From: Pedobacter polaris
Lineage (GTDB): Bacteria > Bacteroidota > Bacteroidia > Sphingobacteriales > Sphingobacteriaceae
NCBI RefSeq assembly: GCF_005116505.1
Contig: NZ_SWBR01000002.1
Span: forward strand, 1,178,314 to 1,242,313
Direction of reading: 5' to 3'
Length of the DNA stretch: 64,000 nt
Under the pieces are notes generated by a model. That model did no database searches. It had not been told where the DNA came from and saw nothing but the letters and a program-made list of their open reading frames with translations. The translations under genes were made by a program, and so were the position numbers. Below are positions 9,060 to 17,810 of the stretch, one piece after another. Position 1 is the first letter of the stretch. Every line of letters begins with the position of its first letter.

Positions 9060-9947
9060 ATGAAATCTGATATTCCCATTTACGATATTCAAAACTTTAA
9101 AGCCTATAAAAATGATGGCATTTTAGTGAGTAGATTTGGGTATTATTCAAAGCAACATCAGCACTTACATTCTGCCCATAGACATTCATTTTATCATTTG
9201 GTATTTTTTACCGAGGGGGCAGGAAAACAGCAAATAGATTTTAAAAAATTTGATGTAAAACCAGGTTTAATTTATTTTATGATTCCTGGTCAAGTTCATA
9301 GCTGGGATTTTAAAACTGAGCCAGAAGGTTATATCATCAACTTTTCTAGTGATTATTTGAGTTCATTTTTATTAAAACCAGACTATTTAGAAAAATTTGA
9401 TTTTTTTAGCGGACAACCAGATCTTCAAGTCCTCACGTTGCCAATAACTGTTCAACATATCATTGCTTTAATTTTTGAAGACATTTTAAAAGAAGGACAG
9501 AATGAACAACCTATTGATGACGATTTAGTAAAGACATTGCTTTTAAGACTATTCATTGAAGTTTCTAGATCAACTGATTCATCTCAAAAATCAATACACA
9601 ATTCTTACAATCATACCCTACTTAAAAGTTTTCAGCATTTAATTGAGCAGAATTATGAAAAACTAAGGTTACCTAAAGAATATGCAGCATTATTGTACAT
9701 CACCCCAAATCATTTAAATGCTTTATGCAATGACTTTTTAGGTATTTCTGCAGGCACTTTAATAAGAGAAAGAGTAATGCTTGAAGCTAAACGTTTATTG
9801 ATCAATCTTGATTTAATGGTTGCCGAGATTGCTGATAAGCTCAATTTCGATGATCAGTCTTACTTCATTAAATTTTTTAAAAAGTATGAAGGCATTACAC
9901 CAGAAAAATTTAGAAAATTAAACACCACATATCATGGAACCAAATAA
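9060..9947 (+). CDS. AraC-family transcriptional regulator
   Basis: About 295 residues. An N-terminal cupin-like sensor domain has a His-rich stretch (HQHLHSAHRHSFYH) and PGLIYFMIPGQVHSW, typical of AraC arm/sensor domains. A C-terminal AraC HTH pair (about 195-290) includes ITPNHLNALCNDF and the signature LNFDDQSYFIKFFKKYEGITPEKFRK. It probably binds DNA and responds to a small ligand. The ATG at 9060 is chosen because a promoter-like box overlaps the upstream ATG at 9045. The 3' end overlaps the DUF983 gene by 14 bp, so the two are probably co-transcribed. Confidence 0.9.
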   Translation: MKSDIPIYDIQNFKAYKNDGILVSRFGYYSKQHQHLHSAHRHSFYHLVFFTEGAGKQQIDFKKFDVKPGLIYFMIPGQVHSWDFKTEPEGYIINFSSDYLSSFLLKPDYLEKFDFFSGQPDLQVLTLPITVQHIIALIFEDILKEGQNEQPIDDDLVKTLLLRLFIEVSRSTDSSQKSIHNSYNHTLLKSFQHLIEQNYEKLRLPKEYAALLYITPNHLNALCNDFLGISAGTLIRERVMLEAKRLLINLDLMVAEIADKLNFDDQSYFIKFFKKYEGITPEKFRKLNTTYHGTK

Positions 9948-10359
9948 AGAAAAAAATGAATTATATATTTCACAGTGGAGTGCATTTGTAAATGCTAAAT
10001 GTCCTAGATGTAGAGTTGGCAAAGTTTTTTCAGGCCCTACTTACGGTTTTAAAATTCAGAAAATGAATGAGGTATGTCCTCATTGCAACTTGAAGTTTGA
10101 GCGTGAACCCGGATATTTTTATGTTGCAATGTTTGTGAGTTATGCCATGAACGTAGCAGAGATGATTACTGTAAGTGTAGCTGCTTATATTTTTGGCTTA
10201 AAATTAGAGTATGAGAATTTATGGTATTTCGTTTTGCTTTTGTTCGCTACTACGGTAATGTTCTCTCCGTTTAATTATAGATATTCTAGAATAGCACTAT
10301 TGTATTGGCTTTCGCCAGGTTTAAACTATGAACCAAAAAGAAGTGTGACAAAAAGTTAA
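9934..10359 (+). CDS. DUF983 membrane protein
   Basis: A 141-residue protein. Two CxxC pairs near the N-terminus (CPRCRVGKVF about residue 23; CPHCNLKFEREPGYFY about residue 48) look like a zinc ribbon, followed by two hydrophobic segments (about 65-85 and 93-110). This is the DUF983 pattern, a family of unknown function. It overlaps the 3' end of the AraC gene and ends one base from the convergent small gene at 10361. Confidence 0.88.
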   Translation: MEPNKEKNELYISQWSAFVNAKCPRCRVGKVFSGPTYGFKIQKMNEVCPHCNLKFEREPGYFYVAMFVSYAMNVAEMITVSVAAYIFGLKLEYENLWYFVLLLFATTVMFSPFNYRYSRIALLYWLSPGLNYEPKRSVTKS

Positions 10360-10360
10360 A

Positions 10361-10534
10361 TTATTCTGACTGCCCGTTTCCGTTCTCTTCATGCTGAATT
10401 TGTTGCTCTGCTTTAACATTGCGTTTTTTGATGTATTTTTCTACAACTGGAGTAGCATGTGCACTTTTAGGTGCTTCCGGAGTTTGATGAGCAGCATTGG
10501 CTTCATCTTTTTTAGCTGAATCTGATGAGTTCAT
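10361..10534 (-). CDS. Small hydrophilic protein (57 aa), unknown
   Basis: An ATG at 10534 opens a 57-codon frame ending at TAA (10363-10361), one base from the convergent DUF983 stop. The product is low-complexity and charged (starts MNSSDSAKKDEANAAHQTPE, ends EENGNGQSE), probably disordered, with a Lys/Arg-rich middle (VVEKYIKKRNVKAEQQ). The tight convergent packing and ordinary codon use support a real gene. No function is recognised. Confidence 0.55.
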   Translation of the reverse strand: MNSSDSAKKDEANAAHQTPEAPKSAHATPVVEKYIKKRNVKAEQQIQHEENGNGQSE

Positions 10535-10603
10535 AACGTTGTTTTAAATCTATTAGTAAACAATCACCTATCTTAAAAAGTTTGATTTCAAGATCATTAA
10601 AGC

Positions 10604-10638
10604 AAAAAAAGCTCAGTTTTAAGTCTGAGCTTTTTTTT
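10604..10638. terminator. Bidirectional intrinsic terminator
   Basis: AAAAAAAGCTCAG / CTGAGCTTTTTTTT with a 7-8 base loop. The T-run is present on both strands. It immediately follows the stop of the LURP-one-like gene on the minus strand. Confidence 0.8.
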
Positions 10639-11239
10639 ATTTACTTTCTTTCAAAACCATATCTATAGTTATCGCGGTAGCAACAATAGCTACCTTTTTA
10701 TTATTTTCAGCATAATTTGGATCGATAGAGACGTTGTATTTATCTGCACTGGTAAAAATTTCTTTCATTGCACCAGCCCATTTTTTGCTAATTTTTCCCA
10801 TATCTTCTCCTGTCGCATTTTTAATTGTGAAATTCCATGCTTTCCAATCACCGGTAATCTGCGCTATATTTTCTCCAGTAGAAGGATCATTAATTAGGAA
10901 GGTTGGTTTAAAGAACTTAAACTTCTGCTTAATATGGCCAATTTCTGCTCCATTAGGGTCAGTAACAATAATTTTAGACATCCAGAATGTCCATCCTCTT
11001 GTTATTGTTGCTTGTAATTGGTCATTAACATCTGTAATTTCCAATTGAAATGGCATCATTGCTTTATTAATGAGCAAGGTTAAAATTTTATGCCATCCGG
11101 TCATGCGTTGTTTAATAGCACCAATTTGAACGCCAAGTTCATTGTAAACTTTATACTCGTTTGTAAACTTTAAGAAGCTTACCTTCTCGTCGATAAAATA
11201 TTCATCGCCGAGGAAAAATGTAGGAATTTGTTGACTCAT
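10637..11239 (-). CDS. LURP-one / phospholipid-scramblase-related protein
   Basis: A 200-residue soluble protein. Repeated beta-strand units (YFIDEKVSFLKFTNEYKVY, EYKVYNELGVQIGAI, FLINDPSTGENIAQI, FTIKNATGEDMGKI) match the tubby-like/LURP-one fold of the scramblase-related family (PF03803/PF04525 type). Bacterial members have no established function and may bind membranes. The C-terminal ITIDMVLKESK is hydrophobic enough for a short amphipathic helix but is not a clear anchor. It is a single-gene unit with its own terminator. Confidence 0.78.
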   Translation of the reverse strand: MSQQIPTFFLGDEYFIDEKVSFLKFTNEYKVYNELGVQIGAIKQRMTGWHKILTLLINKAMMPFQLEITDVNDQLQATITRGWTFWMSKIIVTDPNGAEIGHIKQKFKFFKPTFLINDPSTGENIAQITGDWKAWNFTIKNATGEDMGKISKKWAGAMKEIFTSADKYNVSIDPNYAENNKKVAIVATAITIDMVLKESK

Positions 11240-11335
11240 TAATTTAGTTCGCTATTGGTTTATTTCGTCTAAATTAATTATTTTTCTTTTCAATGAGTAT
11301 AAAAACCACTTCATATTTACCAGCTAAAGTTTATG

Positions 11336-11343
11336 TAACTTTG
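11336..11343 (+). promoter_or_regulatory. -7 box (TAACTTTG) for the CvfB-like gene
   Basis: Perfect TAnnTTTG match, with TTTA 16 bp upstream as a weak -33 box. It predicts a leader of about 50 nt before the ATG at 11399. Confidence 0.6.
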
Positions 11344-11398
11344 CATCCAATAAATAAAATAGCTATTGAAGAAAATAGCTTAACTCAAATAACAAAAA

Positions 11399-12244
11399 AT
11401 GATAGAAATAGGAAAATACAATGACTTAAGAATTGTAGCAAAAAACAGTGACGGATTAAGCTTAAGTGATGGGGATAGAGAAATTTTACTACCCTATATG
11501 CATGTTCCAAAAGATGCTGAACTAGGTGACACCCTTAAAGTATTTGTATTTGTAAATAAGGATGGCAATACAATCGCAACTACACAAGAAGCTTTTGCAG
11601 AAGTAGAAAGCTTTGCTTTTTTAACAGTTGTAGATGCCAACGATGATGGTGCTTATTTAGATTTAGGTATAGGAAAAGATGTTTATGTACCAACTCGTGA
11701 GCAAAAAAGAATGATGGAAATTGGCGAGAGCTATGCAGTGTTTGTTTACTTAGATGAAACTAACAACAGAATGCTAGCCTCTTCTAGACTTGATAAATTT
11801 ATTGAAGAAGATGATTTTGACTTTGATGAAGGAGATGAAGTAAGTTTATTAATTAGTGAAAAAACCGATTTAGGCTTTAATGCGATTATCAATAACAGAT
11901 ATATTGGTTTGTTATACCATAATGAATTATTCTCTAACCTAAAACCAGGAGAGCGACGTAAAGGCTGGATTAAAAAAGTACGTGTAGAAGGTAAAATAGA
12001 TTTAACCTTACAACCAACAGGTTACGGACATATACTTGACACCAAAGATGTTATTTTAAAAGAATTAAAAGACAATGGAGGTAAAATTTCTTTGGGCGAT
12101 AAAAGCACACCAGATGAAATTTATGAACGTTTTCAAATTAGCAAAAGTGCATTTAAGAAAGCTGTAGGTGGTTTATATAAGGAAAGAAGAATAACAGTTA
12201 CTGACGATGAGATTAAAATTGTTGTTGATCACTTTGCTGATTAA
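11399..12244 (+). CDS. S1 RNA-binding domain protein, CvfB/YitL family
   Basis: 281 residues with three tandem S1-like beta barrels (about 1-65, 66-135, 140-212; note GAYLDLGIGKDVYVP and GWIKKVRVEGKIDLTLQP) and a C-terminal winged helix (about 220-280; DEIYERFQISKSAFKKAVGGLYKERRI). This is the full CvfB architecture and length. CvfB binds RNA and affects virulence-factor expression in Staphylococcus; its role in Bacteroidota is unknown but probably post-transcriptional. A hairpin terminator lies about 100 bp downstream. Confidence 0.9.
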   Translation: MIEIGKYNDLRIVAKNSDGLSLSDGDREILLPYMHVPKDAELGDTLKVFVFVNKDGNTIATTQEAFAEVESFAFLTVVDANDDGAYLDLGIGKDVYVPTREQKRMMEIGESYAVFVYLDETNNRMLASSRLDKFIEEDDFDFDEGDEVSLLISEKTDLGFNAIINNRYIGLLYHNELFSNLKPGERRKGWIKKVRVEGKIDLTLQPTGYGHILDTKDVILKELKDNGGKISLGDKSTPDEIYERFQISKSAFKKAVGGLYKERRITVTDDEIKIVVDHFAD

Positions 12245-12341
12245 ACTTTTAAGAAAAAAATTTCACCTTAAAGCAAACCATTTAACCGATTTAAGCGTAT
12301 AAATATATAGTAGAATTTTCTACTTAAGGGAGTTTTTTGTG

Positions 12342-12374
12342 AGGTGTGGCTTGAGAGAGCCATACCTTTTTTTA
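12342..12374 (+). terminator. Intrinsic terminator
   Basis: AGGTGTGGCT / AGCCATACCT (one G-U pair) with a short loop, followed by a run of seven T. It ends the CvfB-like transcript before the cold-shock gene. Confidence 0.75.
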
Positions 12375-12470
12375 TATTTATTAGTTATTATAGTGTAATT
12401 GTATCAAAATAATTTAACCTTTTATATTGAAATTGTTATCTTCACTTTTTAATTTAATAAAAAAGAAGTT

Positions 12471-12668
12471 ATGACAGGTACAGTAAAATGGTTTAATGAT
12501 GCAAAAGGTTTTGGATTCATTACCCCAGAAGAAGGCGGCAAAGATATTTTTTGTCACCATTCTGCATTAGGAGGCACAAGATCTTTGCAAGAAGGACAAC
12601 AAGTTGAGTTTGAAGTGAAAGAAGGAAAAAAAGGTCCAGAAGCTGAAAACGTAAAAGTAGTAGGATAA
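12471..12668 (+). CDS. Cold-shock protein, CspA family
   Basis: 65 residues forming one cold-shock domain: [18 protein letters not shown] carries RNP1 (KGFGFI), and the RNP2 segment is DIFCHHS, where DVFVHFS is usual. Such proteins are nucleic-acid chaperones that bind single-stranded RNA and DNA. The preceding A+T-rich leader contains TATCTTCA (12437-12444), a weak -7 candidate. A strong terminator follows, so it is monocistronic. Confidence 0.95.
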   Translation: MTGTVKWFNDAKGFGFITPEEGGKDIFCHHSALGGTRSLQEGQQVEFEVKEGKKGPEAENVKVVG

Positions 12669-12700
12669 GTAATAAAATTTTTATTTATTTATTTGATGCA

Positions 12701-12735
12701 AAAAATGCCATTGCCTTTAGGTTAATGGCATTTTT
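12701..12735 (+). terminator. Intrinsic terminator of the cold-shock gene
   Basis: AAAAATGCCATT / AATGGCATTTTT, a 12-bp stem with an 11-base loop, near-symmetric A/T flanks. It may also serve the convergent lipoprotein gene. Confidence 0.85.
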
Positions 12736-12744
12736 GGTTTTTTC

Positions 12745-13206
12745 TTATTTACAATCGTTAAATGATTGAAAGACCGGCTTTAATTTACTTACCAAATCAA
12801 TTAATGAAGGAGGCGTTTTTCCGTATTCAAAAACTACCTTTTTTGTTTTACCATTACTTGTTATTTCTACATATTCTGAACCACCATCTGCACAATCTGG
12901 GCAACCGATCACATCAGGAAGATTACTTATAGCATTCATATCTATGCTTTTACGAAGAGCTGTTAAGGTTACTTCATCTAATTCTTTTGTGCAAGTTTTT
13001 GTATCCGGATTATTTCCATTTTTACTCTTCGCAAATGTTGCTTTTGAACCATTTAAAAGGATTTCACGTTGACAATAATCTACACACATGCCAAAAGATG
13101 TGCCATATTTAATTGTTGCTGTTGTGGTTAAATCCTGGTTTTTACATGAAAATGTAATTATGCTTATCAAAATAAATGTGATGTAAAGAAAGTTTTTGTT
13201 CTTCAT
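12745..13206 (-). CDS. Cysteine-rich lipoprotein, unknown function
   Basis: 153 residues. The signal peptide ends in a lipobox-like ITFSC (Cys about residue 21). The mature domain has paired Cys (CVDYC; CPDC; a terminal Cys) that could form disulfides and a TSNGKTKKVVFEYGKTPPSLIDLV segment. This overall pattern is common for small DUF6438-like Bacteroidota lipoproteins, but I am not certain of the family. It sits alone, convergent with the cold-shock gene. Confidence 0.75.
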   Translation of the reverse strand: MKNKNFLYITFILISIITFSCKNQDLTTTATIKYGTSFGMCVDYCQREILLNGSKATFAKSKNGNNPDTKTCTKELDEVTLTALRKSIDMNAISNLPDVIGCPDCADGGSEYVEITSNGKTKKVVFEYGKTPPSLIDLVSKLKPVFQSFNDCK

Positions 13207-13387
13207 GGTTTTAAGATTTGGTTAACACTATGATTTTTCTAATTGTAGCAAAGTCCGTGCCTTTAAGCCTAATTGCATGATTAGCTGATAGTTTTGATAA
13301 GATATAAATTAGATTCCTTGGCGCTGATTCGCAGATTTAGCGTTATGATTTTTAAACGCAAATAAAACTGTGCATTTGCGGTTACTT

Positions 13388-14833
13388 TTATTCTTCTTGG
13401 TTCGTTGCAAATAAGTTTTGCGCAAAATTAACCAAGAACAGTTCTTTCTTTGCTCTAGTTAATGCAGTGTACAACCAACGTAAAAAATCTAGGTCAATCA
13501 TTTCATCTGTTAAGTAACCTTGATCTACAAAAACGGCATCCCATTGTCCACCTTGTGCTTTATGGCATGTAACAGCATAAGCAAATTTAATTTGTAAGGC
13601 ATTGTAATAAGGATCATCCTTGATGGCTTGCATTTTTTCTCGTTTGCTATTTAAATGATCATAATCCATCATTAAACCTTCAAAAAGCTGTTTACTTTTT
13701 TCATAAGGTAGATTTGGTGTTTCTGCTTGCAGCGTATCTAAAATTATTTTACAGGTGATTGTCCCCACTTCTGGAAAATCTAAAAACTCTAAATTAACTT
13801 CTGCAAACCTTAAACCGTAACGTTCCTCTTCCCTACGCACCCGCACTACCTTAGCCATATCTCCATTGGCAATAAATGATGCCTTTGGGTTTTCTGGCAA
13901 CCAAAAATAGTTATTACGAACAACCATAATCTGGTCTCCTCCACTTAATTCTTCATCTCTATAAAGTAACCTAGCTCTAATCTGGTTGTTATAAACATTT
14001 GCAGATTTATTTGAACGACAAACAACGAGTGAATTCTCAATCCCAAATTTGCTGTATGCATATTCTAAACCCTCTACAAGTTTAATACCTGTCATGCTAA
14101 AAATATCCCTGTAGCTTTTGGTTAAGAATTTTGGTAATTCTTTTTCTTCCTCCTTGTATTCATTAATCAACTTTCTCAGCATTGTTGCATTTGCCAAAAT
14201 ACCTGATTTTTTTTCTTGCCTTACCACTTCTTGAAGTTCAACTGCAGTAACTTTTAAACCAAAATTATCTTGTAGGTATTTCTCATTCAATGCCGGACTA
14301 TCGGTACTCCCTACAGGTGGTAATTGAGCCGTATCTCCAACAAATAACAAAGAACAGTTTTTATCTTTTCCTGCTGGGCCTACCTGAAATACAAATTCTA
14401 TTAAATCTTTTAAAAATGAAGATCCGTTTTGCTGATTCCATTCGTCTGCAATCATAGAAGCCTCATCAACAATAAATAATGTATTTTCTGCTAAGTTTGG
14501 TGCAAGTTGAAAAGCCATCTCGGTAGAAACAGCACTACGTTTTCTGTAAATTTTTTTATGGATAGTTAATGCAGTTTTCTGGGTATAACTGCTAATTACT
14601 TTTGCCGCTCTTCCAGTTGGCGCCAATAAAACAACATTTAATTTAAATTGTGGTAAAGCTTTAACCAATGCAGCTACTGACGTTGTTTTACCAGTACCGG
14701 CATATCCTCTTAAAATAAAGCATTTATTGGTTTCATTTTGCCCTAAAAACGATGTCGCTTTAGTGCAAAAAACCAATTGTTCTGCAGTAGGTTGGAAAGG
14801 ATATGATTGAGCAATGATATTGACTTTATCCAT
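13388..14833 (-). CDS. RecD/Dda-type superfamily 1 DNA helicase
   Basis: About 481 residues. Walker A GYAGTGKTT (43-51), LLAPTGRAA (motif Ia), Walker B with LFIVDEASMI, LLFVGDTAQLPPVGS (motif III) and the C-terminal UvrD_C_2 motif FAYAVTCHKAQGGQWDAVFVD and WLYTALTRAKKELFLVN (motifs V/VI). This is the RecD2/Dda-like 5'-3' helicase group, shorter than RecD2 because the N-terminal domains are absent. The ATG at 14833 is chosen; the frame extends upstream only to a TTG at 14848. It is divergent from the DUF3822 gene. Confidence 0.9.
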   Translation of the reverse strand: MDKVNIIAQSYPFQPTAEQLVFCTKATSFLGQNETNKCFILRGYAGTGKTTSVAALVKALPQFKLNVVLLAPTGRAAKVISSYTQKTALTIHKKIYRKRSAVSTEMAFQLAPNLAENTLFIVDEASMIADEWNQQNGSSFLKDLIEFVFQVGPAGKDKNCSLLFVGDTAQLPPVGSTDSPALNEKYLQDNFGLKVTAVELQEVVRQEKKSGILANATMLRKLINEYKEEEKELPKFLTKSYRDIFSMTGIKLVEGLEYAYSKFGIENSLVVCRSNKSANVYNNQIRARLLYRDEELSGGDQIMVVRNNYFWLPENPKASFIANGDMAKVVRVRREEERYGLRFAEVNLEFLDFPEVGTITCKIILDTLQAETPNLPYEKSKQLFEGLMMDYDHLNSKREKMQAIKDDPYYNALQIKFAYAVTCHKAQGGQWDAVFVDQGYLTDEMIDLDFLRWLYTALTRAKKELFLVNFAQNLFATNQEE

Positions 14834-14870
14834 TTCACAAAGATGCAATGGGAATGTTATAGAAAAAAGT

Positions 14871-14878
14871 TATTTTTG
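14871..14878 (+). promoter_or_regulatory. -7 box (TATTTTTG) for DUF3822-rsmD
   Basis: Perfect TAnnTTTG match that ends 8 bases before the ATG at 14887, predicting an almost leaderless mRNA. No good -33 box is visible. Confidence 0.6.
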
Positions 14879-14886
14879 CCAACATA

Positions 14887-15705
14887 ATGGATAATAAAAA
14901 CAGCATATTATTAATAGATCCAACTTTTGACCCGGCAAGTGCACCATCTTGTAATTTGTTGGTAAAAGTGGGCTCAAAAAGTTTCTCTTATGCAATAGTT
15001 AATACAGAAACTAAAAAGGTAAATGCTGTTTTTGATGAGCAGGAGTGCGAAAATGGGGCAAAAAAATTAATTGATCGCTTAAAGACAGACATTTATTTGG
15101 GCTTGCCTTATCAGGAAGTAAAAATTGCTGTACATACGCCAAATTCAATTGCTATTCCTCTTGAGCTATATACAGCAGATAATTTAAGCTCAAATGCACA
15201 ATTTTTCACAGAAAATCATTCTGGAAATTTATATGTAGCACATCAATCTCATTTTGGCTTTAATACTATTTTTTCCTTACCAACAAATACTGATGAGGCA
15301 ATTAACTTTGCTAGTGGAAAGAAATACCATGAAAATGCTGGTTTACTAGCATTAGCAGAGCAGATGAAGGAAACTGCTTTAGTTTTAGATTTTACTGTTG
15401 GTTCGCTAAGTATAATCTATCTCAACAACAATCAAATTATTTTTCAGCAATCTTATGAGATAGATGACATTCAAGAGTTTAACTATTACCTTTTAGTGAT
15501 GATTAATCAACTTAACATTAATGCTTCATGTAATATCTATTTAACTGGAATTGTTCATAAAAATGATGAAAAGTACAATTGTTTATTAAAATACTTCAAT
15601 ACAATTCAATTTCTAACTATTAACAACAGTTTAGATCAACAAGTTTTAGACGACATGCCTGCTCATTATTATAGCAGCTTATTAGCCCTTTACCAATGCG
15701 GATAA
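14887..15705 (+). CDS. DUF3822 family protein
   Basis: 272 residues. The sequence and its position directly upstream of rsmD and coaD match the DUF3822 family of Bacteroidota, which has an actin/ASKHA-like two-lobed look (LLIDPTFDPASAPSCNLLVKVG; later ALVLDFTVGSLSIIYLNN). The function is unknown. It overlaps rsmD by 10 bp, so the two are co-translated. It is probably a cytosolic protein tied to ribosome maturation; that link is inference from conserved neighbourhood only. Confidence 0.85.
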   Translation: MDNKNSILLIDPTFDPASAPSCNLLVKVGSKSFSYAIVNTETKKVNAVFDEQECENGAKKLIDRLKTDIYLGLPYQEVKIAVHTPNSIAIPLELYTADNLSSNAQFFTENHSGNLYVAHQSHFGFNTIFSLPTNTDEAINFASGKKYHENAGLLALAEQMKETALVLDFTVGSLSIIYLNNNQIIFQQSYEIDDIQEFNYYLLVMINQLNINASCNIYLTGIVHKNDEKYNCLLKYFNTIQFLTINNSLDQQVLDDMPAHYYSSLLALYQCG

Positions 15706-16238
15706 TAGGTGGAATTTTAAAAGGAAGACAATTTAATGCCCCGGCAAATCTTCCTGTAAGACCAACAACAGACATGGCGAAAGAGGCTTTGTTTAATATC
15801 CTTAATAATACTTATGATTTTGATGAATGCGATGTCTTAGACCTTTTTAGTGGCACTGGAAGCATTTGCATAGAATTTGCATCGAGAGGGATTAAGCATG
15901 TAACAGCAGTAGATAAACACCCCGGTTGTGTAGCCTGGATAAAATCTGTTGCAGAAAAATTTGAATTAACTCAAATAGAGCCGCAAAAAGCTGATACTTT
16001 TAAATTTTTAGAGAAGGATAATCATCAATATAACATCATTTTTGCCGATCCACCTTATGACTTACCAAACATTCCGATGATTCCTCAGTTAGTGATGAAG
16101 CATAATTTATTAACAGCTAATGGAACTTTAATTGTTGAGCACCCACCATTTCTAAAATTAAATCAATTGGCGGGCTTTACAGAAGTAAGAAAATATGGAA
16201 ATAGTTCTTTCAGCTTTTTTGAGAAAGTTGAAGGATAA
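15696..16238 (+). CDS. rsmD: 16S rRNA (guanine(966)-N(2))-methyltransferase RsmD
   Basis: 180 residues. N-terminal RIIGGILKGRQ and RPTTDMAKEALFNIL are RsmD signatures. SAM-binding motif I is DLFSGTGS (49-56) and the catalytic N-methyltransferase motif is DPPY (118-121). The enzyme methylates N2 of G966 in 16S rRNA of the assembled 30S subunit. It overlaps DUF3822 upstream; coaD follows after a 218-bp gap, the usual order in this phylum. Full length and typical. Confidence 0.95.
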   Translation: MRIIGGILKGRQFNAPANLPVRPTTDMAKEALFNILNNTYDFDECDVLDLFSGTGSICIEFASRGIKHVTAVDKHPGCVAWIKSVAEKFELTQIEPQKADTFKFLEKDNHQYNIIFADPPYDLPNIPMIPQLVMKHNLLTANGTLIVEHPPFLKLNQLAGFTEVRKYGNSSFSFFEKVEG

Positions 16239-16456
16239 ACCTAGAGTTGCACACAAAACATAAAGAGTTTGCTTTTTAGTCTGTGGTCAGTGCATAGCCA
16301 ATTTTCATCAGCTTTGGCAATTTCCTACTTACTACAGCAGGTTAACGCTTTTGAGAGAGTAGATTGCTTCATTCCTTGCAATAATGCGGCGGATAACCTT
16401 TAATCTTCCAGACTTTCCTGACTCCGGACTTCTAATTTTTATTTTATATTTACGCT

Positions 16457-16918
16457 ATGAAAATCGCATTATTTCCAGGTTCTTTTGACCCAATTACGAT
16501 AGCTCATGTTGATATTTTAAAACGAGCATTGCCATTATTTGACCGTATTATAGTTGGAATTGGGTTAAACAGTTCAAAGCAAAACTTTCTTTCTGCAGAA
16601 AAAAGAGAAGAAATGGTGAGAACAATTTTTGCTGGAAATGAAAATGTTGATGTTCAACTGTATGAAGGATTAACTGTTGATTTCTGTAGAAAAATAAATG
16701 CAAAATACATGGTGAGGGGTATTCGTTCTGCATCTGACTTTGAATATGAAAGAGCAATAGCTCAAATTAATCAAACGATGATGCCAGAAGTAGAAACCAT
16801 TTTATTGCTAAGCAAACCAGAATATTCTGCTATCAGCTCAACCATTGTGAGAGATATTTTAAGAAACAACGGAGATGTAAGTCCGTTTGTACCTAAAGAA
16901 GTAATTGAGTTTTTGTAG
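16457..16918 (+). CDS. coaD: Pantetheine-phosphate adenylyltransferase
   Basis: 153 residues. The nucleotidyltransferase motif GSFDPITIAH (8-17) has His17 in the (T/H)xGH position, with Ala replacing the usual Gly. RGIRSASDFEYE and YSAISSTIVRDI are the CoaD pantetheine and ATP-binding signatures. The enzyme transfers AMP from ATP to 4'-phosphopantetheine in coenzyme A synthesis. TATATTTA at 16445-16452 is a one-mismatch -7 box only 4 bases before the ATG. The stop abuts the convergent Nudix gene with no gap. Confidence 0.96.
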   Translation: MKIALFPGSFDPITIAHVDILKRALPLFDRIIVGIGLNSSKQNFLSAEKREEMVRTIFAGNENVDVQLYEGLTVDFCRKINAKYMVRGIRSASDFEYERAIAQINQTMMPEVETILLLSKPEYSAISSTIVRDILRNNGDVSPFVPKEVIEFL

Positions 16919-17527
16919 TTACACTAAACCCTCTGCCTTCAGTACATCTAATATTAAGGGATAAGTATTTTTCATTTTAACTTTAATACCTAATGGCGCA
17001 ACCCAAGATGCGGTGGTAATTCCTTCTTCCTTTTGTGGTATTAGTTTTGGGCTTCCTTTAACTTTCATCTTGTACCAAGTTGTACGTTTTAGAATTACCT
17101 TACCCCCAAGCTCATAAATATGATAAGTTTTACATAAACGTTCTTCTCGTTTTTCTATCTCTACACCACATTCTTCTTCTACCTCTCTCACTGCGGTATC
17201 TTTAACTTTTTCACCCTTCTCAACTTTCCCTTTGGGTAAATCCCATTTTTTATTCCTAAAAATAAATAAGAAATCACCGTTGCTATTTGCAACCAACCCT
17301 CCTGCGGCTTTTATTAACGTTAATTTTTTCTTGATCTTTTTAAACAACTCTTTAGGATCTCTATCAATTAAAGCATAATGTTTATTACCACCTTTTTTAA
17401 GGGTTTTATAAAATTCTAGAAAATTAAAATCAGTTGTTTCTAATTGTTGGATTTTTTCTACTTGCTTAGGTATAGAATCTGCAATAAACAAAGTATTGTT
17501 ATTGATATAAATTCGGTAGCTCTTCAT
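16919..17527 (-). CDS. Nudix hydrolase
   Basis: About 202 residues from the ATG at 17527; an in-frame TTG lies further upstream at 17569. The Nudix box is complete: GKVEKGEKVKDTAVREVEEECGV (GX5EX7REUXEEXGU, read as overlapping parts). It binds Mg2+ and hydrolyses nucleoside diphosphates linked to another moiety. The N-terminal 70-residue region (SYRIYINNNTLFIAD) is an extra domain common in Bacteroidota Nudix proteins. The substrate is unknown. Zero-gap convergence with coaD. Confidence 0.9.
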   Translation of the reverse strand: MKSYRIYINNNTLFIADSIPKQVEKIQQLETTDFNFLEFYKTLKKGGNKHYALIDRDPKELFKKIKKKLTLIKAAGGLVANSNGDFLFIFRNKKWDLPKGKVEKGEKVKDTAVREVEEECGVEIEKREERLCKTYHIYELGGKVILKRTTWYKMKVKGSPKLIPQKEEGITTASWVAPLGIKVKMKNTYPLILDVLKAEGLV

Positions 17528-17798
17528 ATGAGGTAAAGTTCTTAATACGGCGACTTTGTTTAAATACAATACCTAGAGGTTTGTTTAAATTTTAAATCAA
17601 CTGTAGGTTTTAAAAGTATTAAAAAAATTATGAATTTAAATAAATAAACTGCGTTATTTAAATGATAACTAAGGTTTTTTAATGTTTTTGCAAAATATTA
17701 GCAAATCAAAACACTCTGTTTCAATCAGTTGGATTTCATCTTTTTATAAATATTAATATTCCAAGGAAAACAAAGCCTTATCATTCATATAAATTAGT

Positions 17799-17806
17799 TA
17801 TTTTTG
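17799..17806 (+). promoter_or_regulatory. -7 box (TATTTTTG) for pyrE
   Basis: Perfect TAnnTTTG ending 4 bases before the pyrE ATG, so transcription would start at or next to the start codon (leaderless mRNA). Confidence 0.6.
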
Positions 17807-17810
17807 AAAC